Source of the DNA: Miniphocaeibacter sp012841535
Lineage (GTDB): Bacteria > Bacillota > Clostridia > Tissierellales > Peptoniphilaceae
Assembly (NCBI RefSeq): GCF_049274025.1
Contig: NZ_JBASRV010000022.1
DNA: 64,000 nucleotides
Reading direction: 5' to 3' (one strand)
In this document: positions 1-8,430 of the stretch, piece by piece
Layout of the letters: every line of letters begins with the position of its first letter
How positions within the stretch are numbered: position 1 is the stretch's first letter
Program-made: the position numbers and the translations under genes
Notes under the pieces: model-generated
The model's database searches: none
What the model was told of the DNA's origin: nothing
What the model saw: only the letters and a program-made list of their open reading frames with translations

Positions 1-48
1 TATGAAATCTGCATCATCTATATGACCTTGCCTTATAGTAATCTCCAT
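1..48 (-). CDS. N-terminal fragment of a possible acetyltransferase (runs off the left edge)
   Basis: An ATG at 48 on the minus strand is preceded by a good ribosome-binding site (GGAGAGG, about 5 nt upstream) and opens a frame of 16 codons to the window edge. The start, MEITIRQGHIDDADFI, resembles the beginning of GNAT N-acetyltransferases (beta-1 with I-R-x-x-x-x-x-D). It follows the GNAT gene at 70-507 on the same strand with a gap of about 20 nt, so the two are probably co-transcribed. Too little is visible to assign a substrate. Confidence 0.5.
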   Translation of the reverse strand, partial: MEITIRQGHIDDADFI

Positions 49-69
49 AACCTCTCCAAAACCCCTCTA

Positions 70-507
70 TTAATCTCCCAACTCTTTTCTAAAATTCTCT
101 TGTTTTTTTATTTTTTTATAGCCACATTTTCTATAAAACTTATGGGCATCTTCCCGTTCTTCGCCTGAAGCTAATCTAATATAGGAAACCTTTTCATCCC
201 TTGCCCATTTTTCCACTGCTTCCATTAAATCTCTACCTATTCCTATTTTTTGGTATTTCTTTGAAACAGCAATTCCTAAAATATTTTTCATAGGTTTAGA
301 ATATATACACTGATAATTACTAGCATGTACATAGCCAATAACATTTCCGTCAATTTCTGCAACAAAAATCTTGTCTGACTTACTTTTATTAATCTTCTTT
401 AAATTTTCTACCGTTTCTTCCAAAGGATAATCATATTTCATTTCACTTTTGTTTAGCTGGTAAATAGCTTCACTATCACCAATTTTAAATTCTCTTATAA
501 TTAACAT
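70..507 (-). CDS. GNAT family N-acetyltransferase
   Basis: This 145-residue protein has the GNAT fold: an N-terminal IREFKIGDSEAI strand-helix, a central VAEIDGNVIGYV strand pair, and the acetyl-CoA pyrophosphate loop in VSKKYQKIGIGRDLM (Q/R-x-x-G-x-G/A pattern), followed by a C-terminal FYRKCGYKK segment. It transfers an acetyl group from acetyl-CoA to an unknown amine. The frame opens with a GTG at 513, but that codon overlaps the ribosome-binding site AAAGGAG; the ATG at 507 lies at proper spacing and is the likely start. Substrate not predictable. Confidence 0.85.
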   Translation of the reverse strand: MLIIREFKIGDSEAIYQLNKSEMKYDYPLEETVENLKKINKSKSDKIFVAEIDGNVIGYVHASNYQCIYSKPMKNILGIAVSKKYQKIGIGRDLMEAVEKWARDEKVSYIRLASGEEREDAHKFYRKCGYKKIKKQENFRKELGD

Positions 508-612
508 AAGCACTCCTTTAAAATAACTGATTTTTATTACCTTATCCGACCTGTTTATTTAATTATTACATATCATATTATCATATAAGTACCCTATTAA
601 ATTAATTTGTTT

Positions 613-653
613 CAAAAAAAGGAAATCCATATTTCTTAATAGGGATTTCCTTT
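613..653 (-). terminator. Rho-independent terminator after the BceB-like permease
   Basis: A perfect 11-bp inverted repeat (618-628 with 643-653, AAAGGAAATCC and its complement) lies just past the permease stop at 657. Read on the minus strand it is followed by a run of T residues. Confidence 0.85.
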
Positions 654-656
654 ATC

Positions 657-2750
657 TTATAAAATATTTAATATTTTACATATTTTTTTAAAGCTTAGCT
701 TATACAAAACATAAATTATAGCAGACATTACTATAACTACTCCCATACTAATTCCAAATCCAATAAATTCCTGTTCTGTAAATTGTCCATCATTTGAGTA
801 TAGAATCATAGTATAAAAAGCTACTATTACAATAGTTCCAATTAAAGTTGGAGATAAGAATATTTTAGATATTTGGGACTTCATAGATTTCTGAAGGTAG
901 TTATTATTTGCCCCAATACGTTTTAAATCCTCATAGACCCTTTTGCTATTTAAGCCGGTGGTTAAGCTTCTTACATATAAAATTACTATTACTGCAGAAA
1001 AACAAATTATAGCAATAAATACAAATAAGAGTAAAAAAACTGCATATTGTTTTAGAAAATCCATCTTGTTCATTATTCCAAAATTTGGCATATATTTCCA
1101 ACTACTTCTAAAATCAGATGAATCCTTTAACCTATAATCAACCTTATATGAATCCGTATCATATTCTTTCCCTTCTTTTTCGGCAACTATTTTTGAAACA
1201 GGGTCCCAATATAAAAATTGTTCCACTTTAGAATCGGAATGTTCTACTATTTCATCAAATAGTAAATTCGCAAAGTCATAGCTTGCCTCTGGATTTTTTA
1301 CATTGAAAAAAACTATTTTTTCCAGCCATTCCGGTGTTAAACCCCTTGTGATTTTTCCATAGTCTTCCTTTGATAAGATTCTATATCCAAATAAGGAATT
1401 ATTTCTAAGTTTTAGTTTTGATGGTCTAACCTTCATTTCATCACCTGTAACAATATTTGTTATTAGGGAAAGATCCTCACTGCTTCTAAAATCACTGCTT
1501 CCATCATTACTTAAGATAGTTATAACTTCACCAGGTTTAATAGTAATATTTTCTCCTGTTAGTCTATTATAGGCCTCTTCCGATAAAAACCTACCACTTG
1601 TTAATAGGGTTTTATATTCAAAGGTTATTTTCCTATTGTCCTCTAGTCTTTCTAACTCACCATCTACACCTAATATAGCCATAGGCTCTGTCCTATACTC
1701 TGTAATTTCTACATCCTCTTCTTGGGCTAAAGCAAAAATATCATCTTTACCTATCATTTTTTGGTCTTGTCTATAATTAAAGGAATAATCCACCTTACTT
1801 TCCTTAAATACATTTTCTGATGCTGAAAACATTAAGGGAGTATAGAAGGATGCAAAATAACCTCCTGCTATTAGTAGGCTTATAACTATCATATTTCTTA
1901 CAGTTTGACGACCTTCAAATTTCATCATACTGGTACTTATTATATTTTTATATTTATTTTTTCTACCTCCCCATCCCTTAACAACAGTATGAAGCATTAT
2001 CATGTACAGTCCTATTAAGGCCGGTAAATAAAAAATACCTGAAAGCCAATCCGGTGGAAAATAAGAAAACTTTTCTATAATAAACCCCGAGGAGGAGTAT
2101 CCTAAAAAACCTCCTATAAGCATTAAAAGTATTCCAACAAAACCATACCAACTTGGAACATCTTTAATAGGTTCAGATTTTTTAGATTCCTGAACTATAT
2201 CTATTATATTTGTTCTATTTATAAACTGTTTCATTCGAATAAATGACAGTACTGTAATTACTAGTATAAATAAAGCCGATAAGGCTATTGCCTTATATGA
2301 AATATTTAATACCATGTCAGGTGTGTCTACAATGAAAATTCTAAATAATTTCCAAATTCCAAGGGCAAATACCACTCCTAATCCTATGCCTATAAAAGAA
2401 ACTATTAAGACAAGTGTTAAAATATCCCTAATTAAAAAATATTCAATCTTTTTCTTAGAAGTACCTAAGGCCATAAGGACTCCCACTTCCCTGGATTTAT
2501 AGCGTAAAAATAAACCTATAGCATAATTTACAAATACAATACATCCAATTACAGCAATTGTAAAAATCATCATCATCTGTTTTCTTGAATCTCCACCTGG
2601 TGGAAGAATTCTTTGTACCGTTCTTGAGTTCATAATAGTTAAGTAGGAAGTTATTAAAAGTACAGATAATAAAATACTTCCTAACATAAAATAATATTTA
2701 TTTTTGTTCTTACTTCTTAATTTTTTATTTATCCTTTTAAAATCCATCAT
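657..2750 (-). CDS. BceB-type FtsX-family ABC transporter permease (peptide detoxification)
   Basis: The 697-residue membrane protein has the layout of BceB/FtsX permeases: one N-terminal helix (about 20-42), several helices before residue 300, a large soluble extracytoplasmic domain (about 305-575), then three C-terminal helices. The family works with a BceA ATPase to remove cell-wall-targeting peptides such as bacitracin or lantibiotics from lipid II-cycle intermediates. The first in-frame codon is a GTG at 2765 inside the upstream ATPase gene; GAGGAG sits 7 nt before the ATG at 2750, so that ATG is chosen. The ATPase stop is 1 nt upstream, so the genes are translationally coupled. A divergent LytTR/GHKL pair probably controls it. 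A paralogue is at 8964-11087. Substrate is inferred from the family only. Confidence 0.85.
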   Translation of the reverse strand: MMDFKRINKKLRSKNKNKYYFMLGSILLSVLLITSYLTIMNSRTVQRILPPGGDSRKQMMMIFTIAVIGCIVFVNYAIGLFLRYKSREVGVLMALGTSKKKIEYFLIRDILTLVLIVSFIGIGLGVVFALGIWKLFRIFIVDTPDMVLNISYKAIALSALFILVITVLSFIRMKQFINRTNIIDIVQESKKSEPIKDVPSWYGFVGILLMLIGGFLGYSSSGFIIEKFSYFPPDWLSGIFYLPALIGLYMIMLHTVVKGWGGRKNKYKNIISTSMMKFEGRQTVRNMIVISLLIAGGYFASFYTPLMFSASENVFKESKVDYSFNYRQDQKMIGKDDIFALAQEEDVEITEYRTEPMAILGVDGELERLEDNRKITFEYKTLLTSGRFLSEEAYNRLTGENITIKPGEVITILSNDGSSDFRSSEDLSLITNIVTGDEMKVRPSKLKLRNNSLFGYRILSKEDYGKITRGLTPEWLEKIVFFNVKNPEASYDFANLLFDEIVEHSDSKVEQFLYWDPVSKIVAEKEGKEYDTDSYKVDYRLKDSSDFRSSWKYMPNFGIMNKMDFLKQYAVFLLLFVFIAIICFSAVIVILYVRSLTTGLNSKRVYEDLKRIGANNNYLQKSMKSQISKIFLSPTLIGTIVIVAFYTMILYSNDGQFTEQEFIGFGISMGVVIVMSAIIYVLYKLSFKKICKILNIL

Positions 2751-2751
2751 T

Positions 2752-3498
2752 TTAATTCTCCTCACTTAGAAGTTGGATTGAATCTAAAAGTTCTTTTTGG
2801 AAAATTCTTCTTTCTTCATTTTTTCTTTCCTTTATATCCCAAACTAAACCGTCCTTTAAAATTACAACCTTATCACAATGGGAAGCAGCTAAGGAATCGT
2901 GGGTTACCATTAAAATCGTTGCACCTAGAGAATTTTTAGCCTCTATAAAGGACTTTATTACTGCCCTTGAACTTTTAGAGTCCAAATTTCCTGTTGGCTC
3001 ATCGGCTAAAATAATCTTAGGATTATTAATTAAGGCTCTGGCAACTGCTGTTCTTTGTTTTTCACCACCGGATATTTCTGCAGGGTATTTATTTTTTATA
3101 TGGGAAATACCAAATATTTCACATAGATTATCTGCCATTTCCTCCATACTGGAATCTACTCTTTCGCCTATAATTCGTGGAAGCATAATATTCTCCCTTA
3201 TTGTTAGTCCATCAAGTAGCATAAAGTCCTGAAATACAAACCCTAAATCCCTATTTCTTATTTCTGCTAGATCTTCATTCCTTAATTTTGAAATATCCCT
3301 TTCCCCTAGTAATATTTCTCCACTATCAATAGGAATATAGGCTGAAATACAATTTAAAAGTGTCGTTTTTCCCGAACCGGATGCACCCATTACACCAACA
3401 AATTCTCCCTCGTCAACCTCCATGGTAATTCCCTTTAGTACCTCATATCTTTCATTTCCTACTTGAAATGATTTATGTAAATTATTAATTTTTAACAT
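2752..3498 (-). CDS. BceA-type ABC transporter ATP-binding protein
   Basis: A 248-residue ABC ATPase of the MacB/BceA type. Walker A is GASGSGKTT (about 39-47), the Q-loop is in GFVFQDFMLLD, the signature is ISGGEKQRTAVARAL and Walker B is IILADEPTGN; an H-loop histidine follows in VTHD. The signature carries GGEKQ rather than the common GGQQQ. It pairs with the permease encoded 1 nt downstream. The start ATG at 3498 has the site AGGAGGA. Its promoter faces away from the response-regulator promoter in the 190-nt intergenic region. Confidence 0.92.
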   Translation of the reverse strand: MLKINNLHKSFQVGNERYEVLKGITMEVDEGEFVGVMGASGSGKTTLLNCISAYIPIDSGEILLGERDISKLRNEDLAEIRNRDLGFVFQDFMLLDGLTIRENIMLPRIIGERVDSSMEEMADNLCEIFGISHIKNKYPAEISGGEKQRTAVARALINNPKIILADEPTGNLDSKSSRAVIKSFIEAKNSLGATILMVTHDSLAASHCDKVVILKDGLVWDIKERKNEERRIFQKELLDSIQLLSEEN

Positions 3499-3607
3499 AA
3501 TAGTCCTCCTCTTTATGAGAAGTCTAACATTTTTATATTATATTTTTTTATCCCTATGTAAGTTTTAACCTAATTTTAGTTATTTATTAGTTATATATAA
3601 TTAATAG

Positions 3608-3669
3608 TGTAAAATTGACAGTTTTTATGTAATATTTGGTTTTGAAAGAAAATACCTCCATGATACAAT
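3608..3669 (+). promoter_or_regulatory. Promoter and candidate LytTR sites upstream of response regulator 1
   Basis: A sigma-A-like promoter is visible: -35 TTGAAA (3642-3647), 16-nt spacer, -10 TACAAT (3664-3669), then AAAGGAGG before the ATG at 3691. Just upstream are two related 9-mers, TGTAAAATT (3608) and TGTAATATT (3628), 20 nt apart. The stretch TGTAATATT-(T/C)-GGTTTTGAAAGAAA continuing to the -10 box is nearly the same upstream of the second regulator (12058-12099). Conservation between the two paralogous modules supports a real promoter with an activator site abutting -35; assignment to the LytTR protein is inference. Confidence 0.7.
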
Positions 3670-3690
3670 AAAACAATAAAGGAGGTAGTT

Positions 3691-4398
3691 ATGCTTCGTA
3701 TAGCTATTTGTGATGATGAAAAAAAAGCAAGGTTTTCTTTATACACCGGACTTGAAAGAGTTTTAGAAAATATGGAAATAGAATATGTAATTTACGAATT
3801 TCCCAGTGGGGGAAAATTAATAAATTGGTATGAAAAACATAGTGATGAAGTGGATTTAGTATTTTTAGATATTGAAATGCCGGGGCCGGATGGTATGGAA
3901 GTAGCTAAGAAACTCCGTAAGAAAAGTAGTATTCTTCAAATAGTCTTTATTACCAGCTACCCCGACTATGTTTTTGACGGCTACCTAGTAGATGCAAGGG
4001 GGTATTTATTAAAACCCGTTAGGGAAAAAGATTTAATCAATATTATAAATAGGACTTTGGCTAAAATACTCCAAAATGAAAATGATGTTTTTACCTTTAA
4101 AAATATGAAGGGTATATTTAGAATTCCTAAAATTGATATCTTATATTTTCAGTCTGAAGGAAGAAAAATAAATTGTATTACAAGGGACAAGACTTATATA
4201 TTTTATGAAAAATTAAACAATATTGAAAAATCAATTGGACCTGTATTTTTAAGAATACATCAAAGTTATTTAATAAATTCAAAATACGTTGACCAAGCCA
4301 GGGCTGAATCTCTTGTAGTAAATGGCAAGGAACTTCCTATTAGTAGGCAATACAGAAAGACCGCCTTGTTAGAACTTGGCCGTAATTTACTTAATTGA
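3691..4398 (+). CDS. LytTR-family response regulator (module 1)
   Basis: This 235-residue protein has a CheY-like receiver (1-120; acidic pair D8-D9, phosphoacceptor D60 in FLDIEM, lysine in LLKPV) and a LytTR DNA-binding domain (about 135-232; FRIPKIDILYFQSEGRKI, IHQSYLINSKYV, LPISRQYR). LytTR regulators such as AgrA and VirR bind direct repeats near -35. The kinase follows with its start 9 nt after the stop. The gene is divergent from the BceAB-like transporter it presumably regulates; BceAB systems normally use an OmpR-type BceR, so the pairing is unusual. The start is fixed by AAAGGAGG 6 nt upstream. Confidence 0.9.
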   Translation: MLRIAICDDEKKARFSLYTGLERVLENMEIEYVIYEFPSGGKLINWYEKHSDEVDLVFLDIEMPGPDGMEVAKKLRKKSSILQIVFITSYPDYVFDGYLVDARGYLLKPVREKDLINIINRTLAKILQNENDVFTFKNMKGIFRIPKIDILYFQSEGRKINCITRDKTYIFYEKLNNIEKSIGPVFLRIHQSYLINSKYVDQARAESLVVNGKELPISRQYRKTALLELGRNLLN

Positions 4399-4406
4399 GG
4401 TATTAT

Positions 4407-5747
4407 ATGAAATTATTCTTAAATCTTCTTCTACCAATTATTAACTATACTGTACTGGGACTAGCTACCTATTTTCTTGTACAAAGCTCCCTTAAAATTT
4501 TAAAACCTGTAAAGAATAAAATATTAAAAATAATACCCTATGTACTTTTCTTCAACTCCTTAGGAATACAATCATGGATAGGAGATGAAAACCCCTTTAT
4601 AATTTTACCCTTTTATATACTGGTATTTTTAATTTGCTACAAGGGGGATTTTCTTCCTAAACTGGTTACAGCCTTGCTTTTCTATATTTTAATCACCCCT
4701 ATTAATATGCTTATAGACACTATTTTCTCCCGCTACCTTAATGATTATTTTATTGGAGCTTTTTTATATAGTCAATTTATTTTATCTATCAAGGCTACGG
4801 TTTTTATAATAATTAGCTTGGTCTTATATAGATTTATTAAAGATAAAAATATTAAATTACCAAAAAATTTATGGTACCTACTTTTTGGCCTATTAATTGG
4901 ACCATTTTTTGTTATAGTCGGTTTTACAAGATTTGGGGTTGGTGATTTGTTATACCCTTCATCATCTTTAAAATCCCATTTATTTAATGAAGAAAGCTAT
5001 AGTATTATAGAATTTATTACTTTAAGATTATCCTTTATTATAATCCCCTTTGTAATAATTTCTGCTATTTCAATTTTCATTGCCATGATAATTCTTTCAA
5101 AACAGGAGGAATTAAAGGAAATGGAAAACATAAATAATATGAAGGAACTCTACTACGAAGGAATCAAAAACGAACAAAAATCAATTAGACTTATAAAACA
5201 CGACATGAACAATTATTTACTTACTATGGAAAATATGTTGGAAAATAACAAGGTTGAAGAAACTAAAGAATTTTTAAAGAGTCTAACTTCTTCCAGTAGT
5301 TTTAATAAAACAAGACAAATTACAAGAAATGAAGTAATTAACGCTATTCTTGACATTAAAATCAATACAATGGAAGATTATAATATAGAGTTCGATTATG
5401 AAATTTCAACATCGGAAAGTATAGAAATTTCTGACATAGATTTATCTGCCTTGCTAGGTAACGCTTTAGATAATGCCATAGAAGCTACTGTAAAAGCCCT
5501 GGATAAAAAAATAGTATTTCGTTTAAAAGTTGAAAAAGGACTTTTTATGTTAAAAATAGAAAATCCCATAGGTGAAAAACCAATAGTAAAGGAAAATTCC
5601 TTCCTATCTACAAAAAGAAATAGTTCTAACCATGGCTTCGGTCTTACAAGCATAAGGGAAATTGTTTCAAAATATAAGGGAAATATGGATATTAATATGG
5701 AAAACAACAAGTTCATACTAGTTATAATAATTCCTTTAAACAGTTAA
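4407..5747 (+). CDS. GHKL-type sensor histidine kinase, AgrC-like (module 1)
   Basis: The 446-residue kinase has about six hydrophobic N-terminal helices (about 1-235), a short coiled segment, the phosphoacceptor motif KHDMNNYL (His265) typical of AgrC/CitA-like SPOB_a kinases, and a GHKL ATPase domain with N-box LLGNALDNAIEA and G-box HGFGLTSI. It should phosphorylate the LytTR regulator encoded just upstream. The frame opens at a TTG at 4395, but the site TGAGG overlapping the regulator stop points to the ATG at 4407. The stop lies within a hairpin shared with the convergent gene. The signal is unknown; cell-envelope-active peptides are the likely class from context. Confidence 0.88.
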   Translation: MKLFLNLLLPIINYTVLGLATYFLVQSSLKILKPVKNKILKIIPYVLFFNSLGIQSWIGDENPFIILPFYILVFLICYKGDFLPKLVTALLFYILITPINMLIDTIFSRYLNDYFIGAFLYSQFILSIKATVFIIISLVLYRFIKDKNIKLPKNLWYLLFGLLIGPFFVIVGFTRFGVGDLLYPSSSLKSHLFNEESYSIIEFITLRLSFIIIPFVIISAISIFIAMIILSKQEELKEMENINNMKELYYEGIKNEQKSIRLIKHDMNNYLLTMENMLENNKVEETKEFLKSLTSSSSFNKTRQITRNEVINAILDIKINTMEDYNIEFDYEISTSESIEISDIDLSALLGNALDNAIEATVKALDKKIVFRLKVEKGLFMLKIENPIGEKPIVKENSFLSTKRNSSNHGFGLTSIREIVSKYKGNMDINMENNKFILVIIIPLNS

Positions 5748-5769
5748 GGTAGCTATAGTGCTACCTTAA
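5744..5769. terminator. Bidirectional hairpin containing both convergent stop codons
   Basis: A perfect 10-bp inverted repeat (5744-5753 with 5760-5769, loop TATAGT) separates two convergent genes. The TAA stop of the kinase (5745-5747) and the TAA stop of the acyltransferase-like gene (5766-5768) are each part of a stem arm. T-rich sequence follows on the plus strand; the minus-side tail is weaker. Confidence 0.75.
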
Positions 5770-6365
5770 TTTACTTTATTCTTATATTTTTCAAAAACCA
5801 CTTCTATCCTACTAAAAGGTAGTGGAATAGAATAATTATCCCAACGCTTTTTAAGGTTTATTGATGGTGAATTTGTAAAGCTTACAAAATAAATATCAGA
5901 ATTAGCCTTTTTAGCTAGGTAAGGCAATAATTCTTTTGGCTTATGCCTTGGTCCTAAAGGCCCATCCATTGCTAAGGCAAAAATCCGGTCCTTTTGACTG
6001 GAGGTCTTAATTAAGAGCCTTAAATTCTTTCTTGCTCCTAAGCCATCTTCTGTCCGTATGGAATTAGCCCGGCATTTATCTAATATATAGGAAATAATAT
6101 CCCCCCTCCAGTCAGCAGTTATTACTACATCTACCGGTGGTAGCTGCTGATTTAAATGCATAAGTAAAATCATCATCAGGGAGCTGTCCCCATGCCAATA
6201 ACCAAGCATTTCAAGTTCTTTAAGTAAATGTATATTTCTAATTTCATATTTTATTGTTTTGTTAACCAGCCACAAATATCCATAAAATATTCTACTAAGT
6301 ATATAACCTACTAACTTTTCTTTTTTACTCCTATTTGTTTCTTTAACATTATTATGGCACAACAT
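5766..6365 (-). CDS. DUF374 / lysophospholipid acyltransferase-like protein
   Basis: This 199-residue protein matches the DUF374 group of the LPLAT superfamily: YWHGDSSLMM near residue 55 (the H-D/G-rich catalytic-type motif), a VITADWRGD segment, and the diagnostic DGPLGPRHKPK near residue 135. Related proteins acylate lipids or handle glycerophospholipids at the membrane. It is the last gene of an operon with DedA and a glycosyltransferase; its ATG lies inside the 3' end of the glycosyltransferase gene (14-bp overlap). The upstream ribosome-binding site AAGGGAAAG is weak, consistent with coupling. The exact substrate is not predictable. Confidence 0.75.
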   Translation of the reverse strand: MLCHNNVKETNRSKKEKLVGYILSRIFYGYLWLVNKTIKYEIRNIHLLKELEMLGYWHGDSSLMMILLMHLNQQLPPVDVVITADWRGDIISYILDKCRANSIRTEDGLGARKNLRLLIKTSSQKDRIFALAMDGPLGPRHKPKELLPYLAKKANSDIYFVSFTNSPSINLKKRWDNYSIPLPFSRIEVVFEKYKNKVN

Positions 6366-7542
6366 ATTTTACTTTCCCTTGTATTAACTGTAAATAGTTT
6401 TCTTCTGTTAATTTAGCAATTGACTCTGCTGTATATTCTTTAGCAGTATTATATGCACCGATTTTTAAGCTCTTAAATAAATAGGAATTTTCCATAATTT
6501 CTTCAATAGGCTTAATCCATAATTCTTCATTTAATTCTGTTTTAAAGCCATTTTCCCCATTAACAACTACATCATTAACACCACTACCGGAAACTGCAAC
6601 TACTGGTAACCCTGCAGCCATAGCTTCTAAAAGTACTATACCTTGAGTTTCCGATTGGGAACTAAAGAGAAACAAATCACAAGCATTATAATAATGAACC
6701 AGTTTTTCGTGTTCTATATTTCCTAAAAAATGTACATTTTCTTCCAGTCCCAGTTTTTTACTTAATAAGCTAAGGGATTTTCTTTCTGCACCATCTCCAA
6801 TAATTATCATTTTAAATGATTTTCCCCATCTTTCTTTTAAAGTTTTTAAGGCTTTTAACATAAAGGGAAAATTCTTTTCCCTTCCTAATCTACTAACGCA
6901 ACAAAATAAATTTGGACTATTGAATTTTTTTCTTATTTCTTCTGTTTTTTCCTTATCCCTTATAAAATCATTTTCCGATAAACCTGTAGGAACAACAGTT
7001 ATAGGTGTGTTTATTCTATTTTGAATCATTATTTTTTTAATTTCCGGTGTTGGAGCAAAAATCAAATTACATTTATTTGAAAATGACCTTGTATATTTAG
7101 AAACAATTTGTTCAGCGACTTTATATATTTTAGTTTCATCTTTATTTTTATTTAATAGACTAGGCATTACATAATGCATATATTCTTCATACCTTGTATG
7201 ATAGGTGTAAATTAATGGAATTTCATATTTTTTAGAATAGGACAGGGCAATATTTCCCATTAGCATTGGATGATGACTGTGTATAATGTCATAATTTCTT
7301 TTTTGGAATTGTTTTCTAATATCCCTATCGAACATATTAGGAACTACAATATCGCCATCAAGTTTTTTATTTAGACTTTTAAATCTATATACCCCTTCTT
7401 CATTTTTTTGTTCCTCATAGGTCGGTGCAAAAACATCTACAATATGCCCTCTCTTTCTAAGTCCATTTACTAGTCTTTCAATAGAAACAGGTACTCCACC
7501 AATATATGGTTTATAGTTATTTGTAAACATTGCAATTTTCAT
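6352..7542 (-). CDS. GT4-family glycosyltransferase, probably a diacylglycerol glycosyltransferase
   Basis: The 396-residue enzyme begins with MKIAMFTNNYKPYIGGV, the glycine-rich acceptor loop of GT-B family 4 enzymes, and carries the C-terminal donor site E-x7-E (LFLFSSQSETQGIVLLEAM, then AAGLPVVA). The N-terminal half (HSHHPMLMG, YTYHTRYEEYMHY) resembles bacterial 1,2-diacylglycerol alpha-glycosyltransferases that make glycolipids. It lies between DedA (10-nt gap) and the DUF374 gene (overlap), a set suited to membrane lipid remodelling or lipoteichoic anchor synthesis. The glycolipid assignment comes from similarity and context; GT4 is secure. Confidence 0.82.
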   Translation of the reverse strand: MKIAMFTNNYKPYIGGVPVSIERLVNGLRKRGHIVDVFAPTYEEQKNEEGVYRFKSLNKKLDGDIVVPNMFDRDIRKQFQKRNYDIIHSHHPMLMGNIALSYSKKYEIPLIYTYHTRYEEYMHYVMPSLLNKNKDETKIYKVAEQIVSKYTRSFSNKCNLIFAPTPEIKKIMIQNRINTPITVVPTGLSENDFIRDKEKTEEIRKKFNSPNLFCCVSRLGREKNFPFMLKALKTLKERWGKSFKMIIIGDGAERKSLSLLSKKLGLEENVHFLGNIEHEKLVHYYNACDLFLFSSQSETQGIVLLEAMAAGLPVVAVSGSGVNDVVVNGENGFKTELNEELWIKPIEEIMENSYLFKSLKIGAYNTAKEYTAESIAKLTEENYLQLIQGKVKYVVP

Positions 7543-7552
7543 TTAACTCCCC

Positions 7553-8068
7553 CTAAAACTTTGCAAGCCAATTTAAAGCTGCTGAGCCAAAAATGTAGCC
7601 TGCTCCAACAAATACTAAATTCCAAATTGTAATACCAATAGTTGAATAAAAACTATATTTATAAAAGTCCATTTTTATAACACCGGCCGGAATAGAAATA
7701 ATAGTACGTACAACCGGAAGTAATTTTGCAATAAATAGTCCTAAATACCCTTTATTAGTTAATTGGTCAATGGCTTTGTCCAAGGCAACACCTTGTTTAG
7801 TAAATTTATTTCTAAACCAATTTAATAAAGGGGTGCCAATATAAAACCCTAAAAAATAAAGTATCCAACTGCCTATTAGTCCGGCAATTACAGATATGAC
7901 CATAACAAGTAAAAAGGATTTATTAAATTGATAGGCCCATATTCCGGATAAGGGCATTATTATTCCTGCAGGAAATCCGGGTAAATTCATATATTCCAAC
8001 AAGACAACTACAAACAAGGCCAATAAACCGTAATTTTCTAAATAAAATTCTATTGTTTCAAAGTTCAT
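7553..8068 (-). CDS. DedA family (SNARE-associated) membrane protein
   Basis: This 171-residue protein is largely hydrophobic and shows DedA hallmarks: ALFVVVLLEYMNLPGFPAGII with an early acidic residue in a helix, the re-entrant glycine-rich segment GLIGSWILYFLGFYIG, and the conserved FIAKLLPVVRTIISIPAGVIKMDF (F-x-R-x-x-P-x-x-R-type motif). DedA proteins are implicated in undecaprenyl-phosphate or phospholipid translocation, membrane homeostasis and resistance to cationic peptides. It heads the operon with the glycosyltransferase and the DUF374 protein. Confidence 0.9.
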   Translation of the reverse strand: MNFETIEFYLENYGLLALFVVVLLEYMNLPGFPAGIIMPLSGIWAYQFNKSFLLVMVISVIAGLIGSWILYFLGFYIGTPLLNWFRNKFTKQGVALDKAIDQLTNKGYLGLFIAKLLPVVRTIISIPAGVIKMDFYKYSFYSTIGITIWNLVFVGAGYIFGSAALNWLAKF

Positions 8069-8399
8069 AAGCTACTTCCCCTTATATTTTCAATTCCATT
8101 TAACTATCTTCTTATATCTACAATATCAATATATTTTTACAATTCTCTTAAAAATATATTAAAAATCTCTTAAGATATTTTAAATATACAATTAAAATTA
8201 CAAGAATTTATCAGTTTTACTACTTCCTACTCTACTAAAAGGCTTGGCCTAATCTTCTATTTGTATCTTATCCCAATTTAAAAACCTTAGCTTAAGCCTA
8301 TGTAATATTTAACAATATTTCTGTAATATTTAGATTAAATACTTTATTTATGTAAAATTAAAACAATATTTTGTATAAATCGGCTTTACTAAAATTAAA
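8069..8399. other. Gene-free region with repeated TGTAA-nnTT motifs
   Basis: No plausible gene is seen between the DedA start and the thioredoxin-like stop. The stretch contains TGTAATATT at 8301 and again at 8322 (21 nt apart) and TGTAAAATT at 8351. The same 9-mers sit upstream of -35 in both response-regulator promoters. They lie about 230-280 nt upstream of dedA, so they could serve that operon, or be the remains of a lost regulator promoter. Confidence 0.5.
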
Positions 8400-8430
8400 A
8401 GACTACACCTATTGGTTTAGGGTATAGTCT
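8391..8430 (-). terminator. Terminator overlapping the end of the thioredoxin-like gene
   Basis: Arms 8400-8409 and 8421-8430 (AGACTACACC / GGTATAGTCT, one G-U-type mismatch) form a hairpin containing the stop codon. Read on the minus strand it is followed by TTTTAATTTT. Confidence 0.65.

Noticed and set aside
943..1137. Small plus-strand frames inside the permease and other large genes
   Set aside because: They run antisense to well-supported genes, lack ribosome-binding sites and have no recognisable domains.
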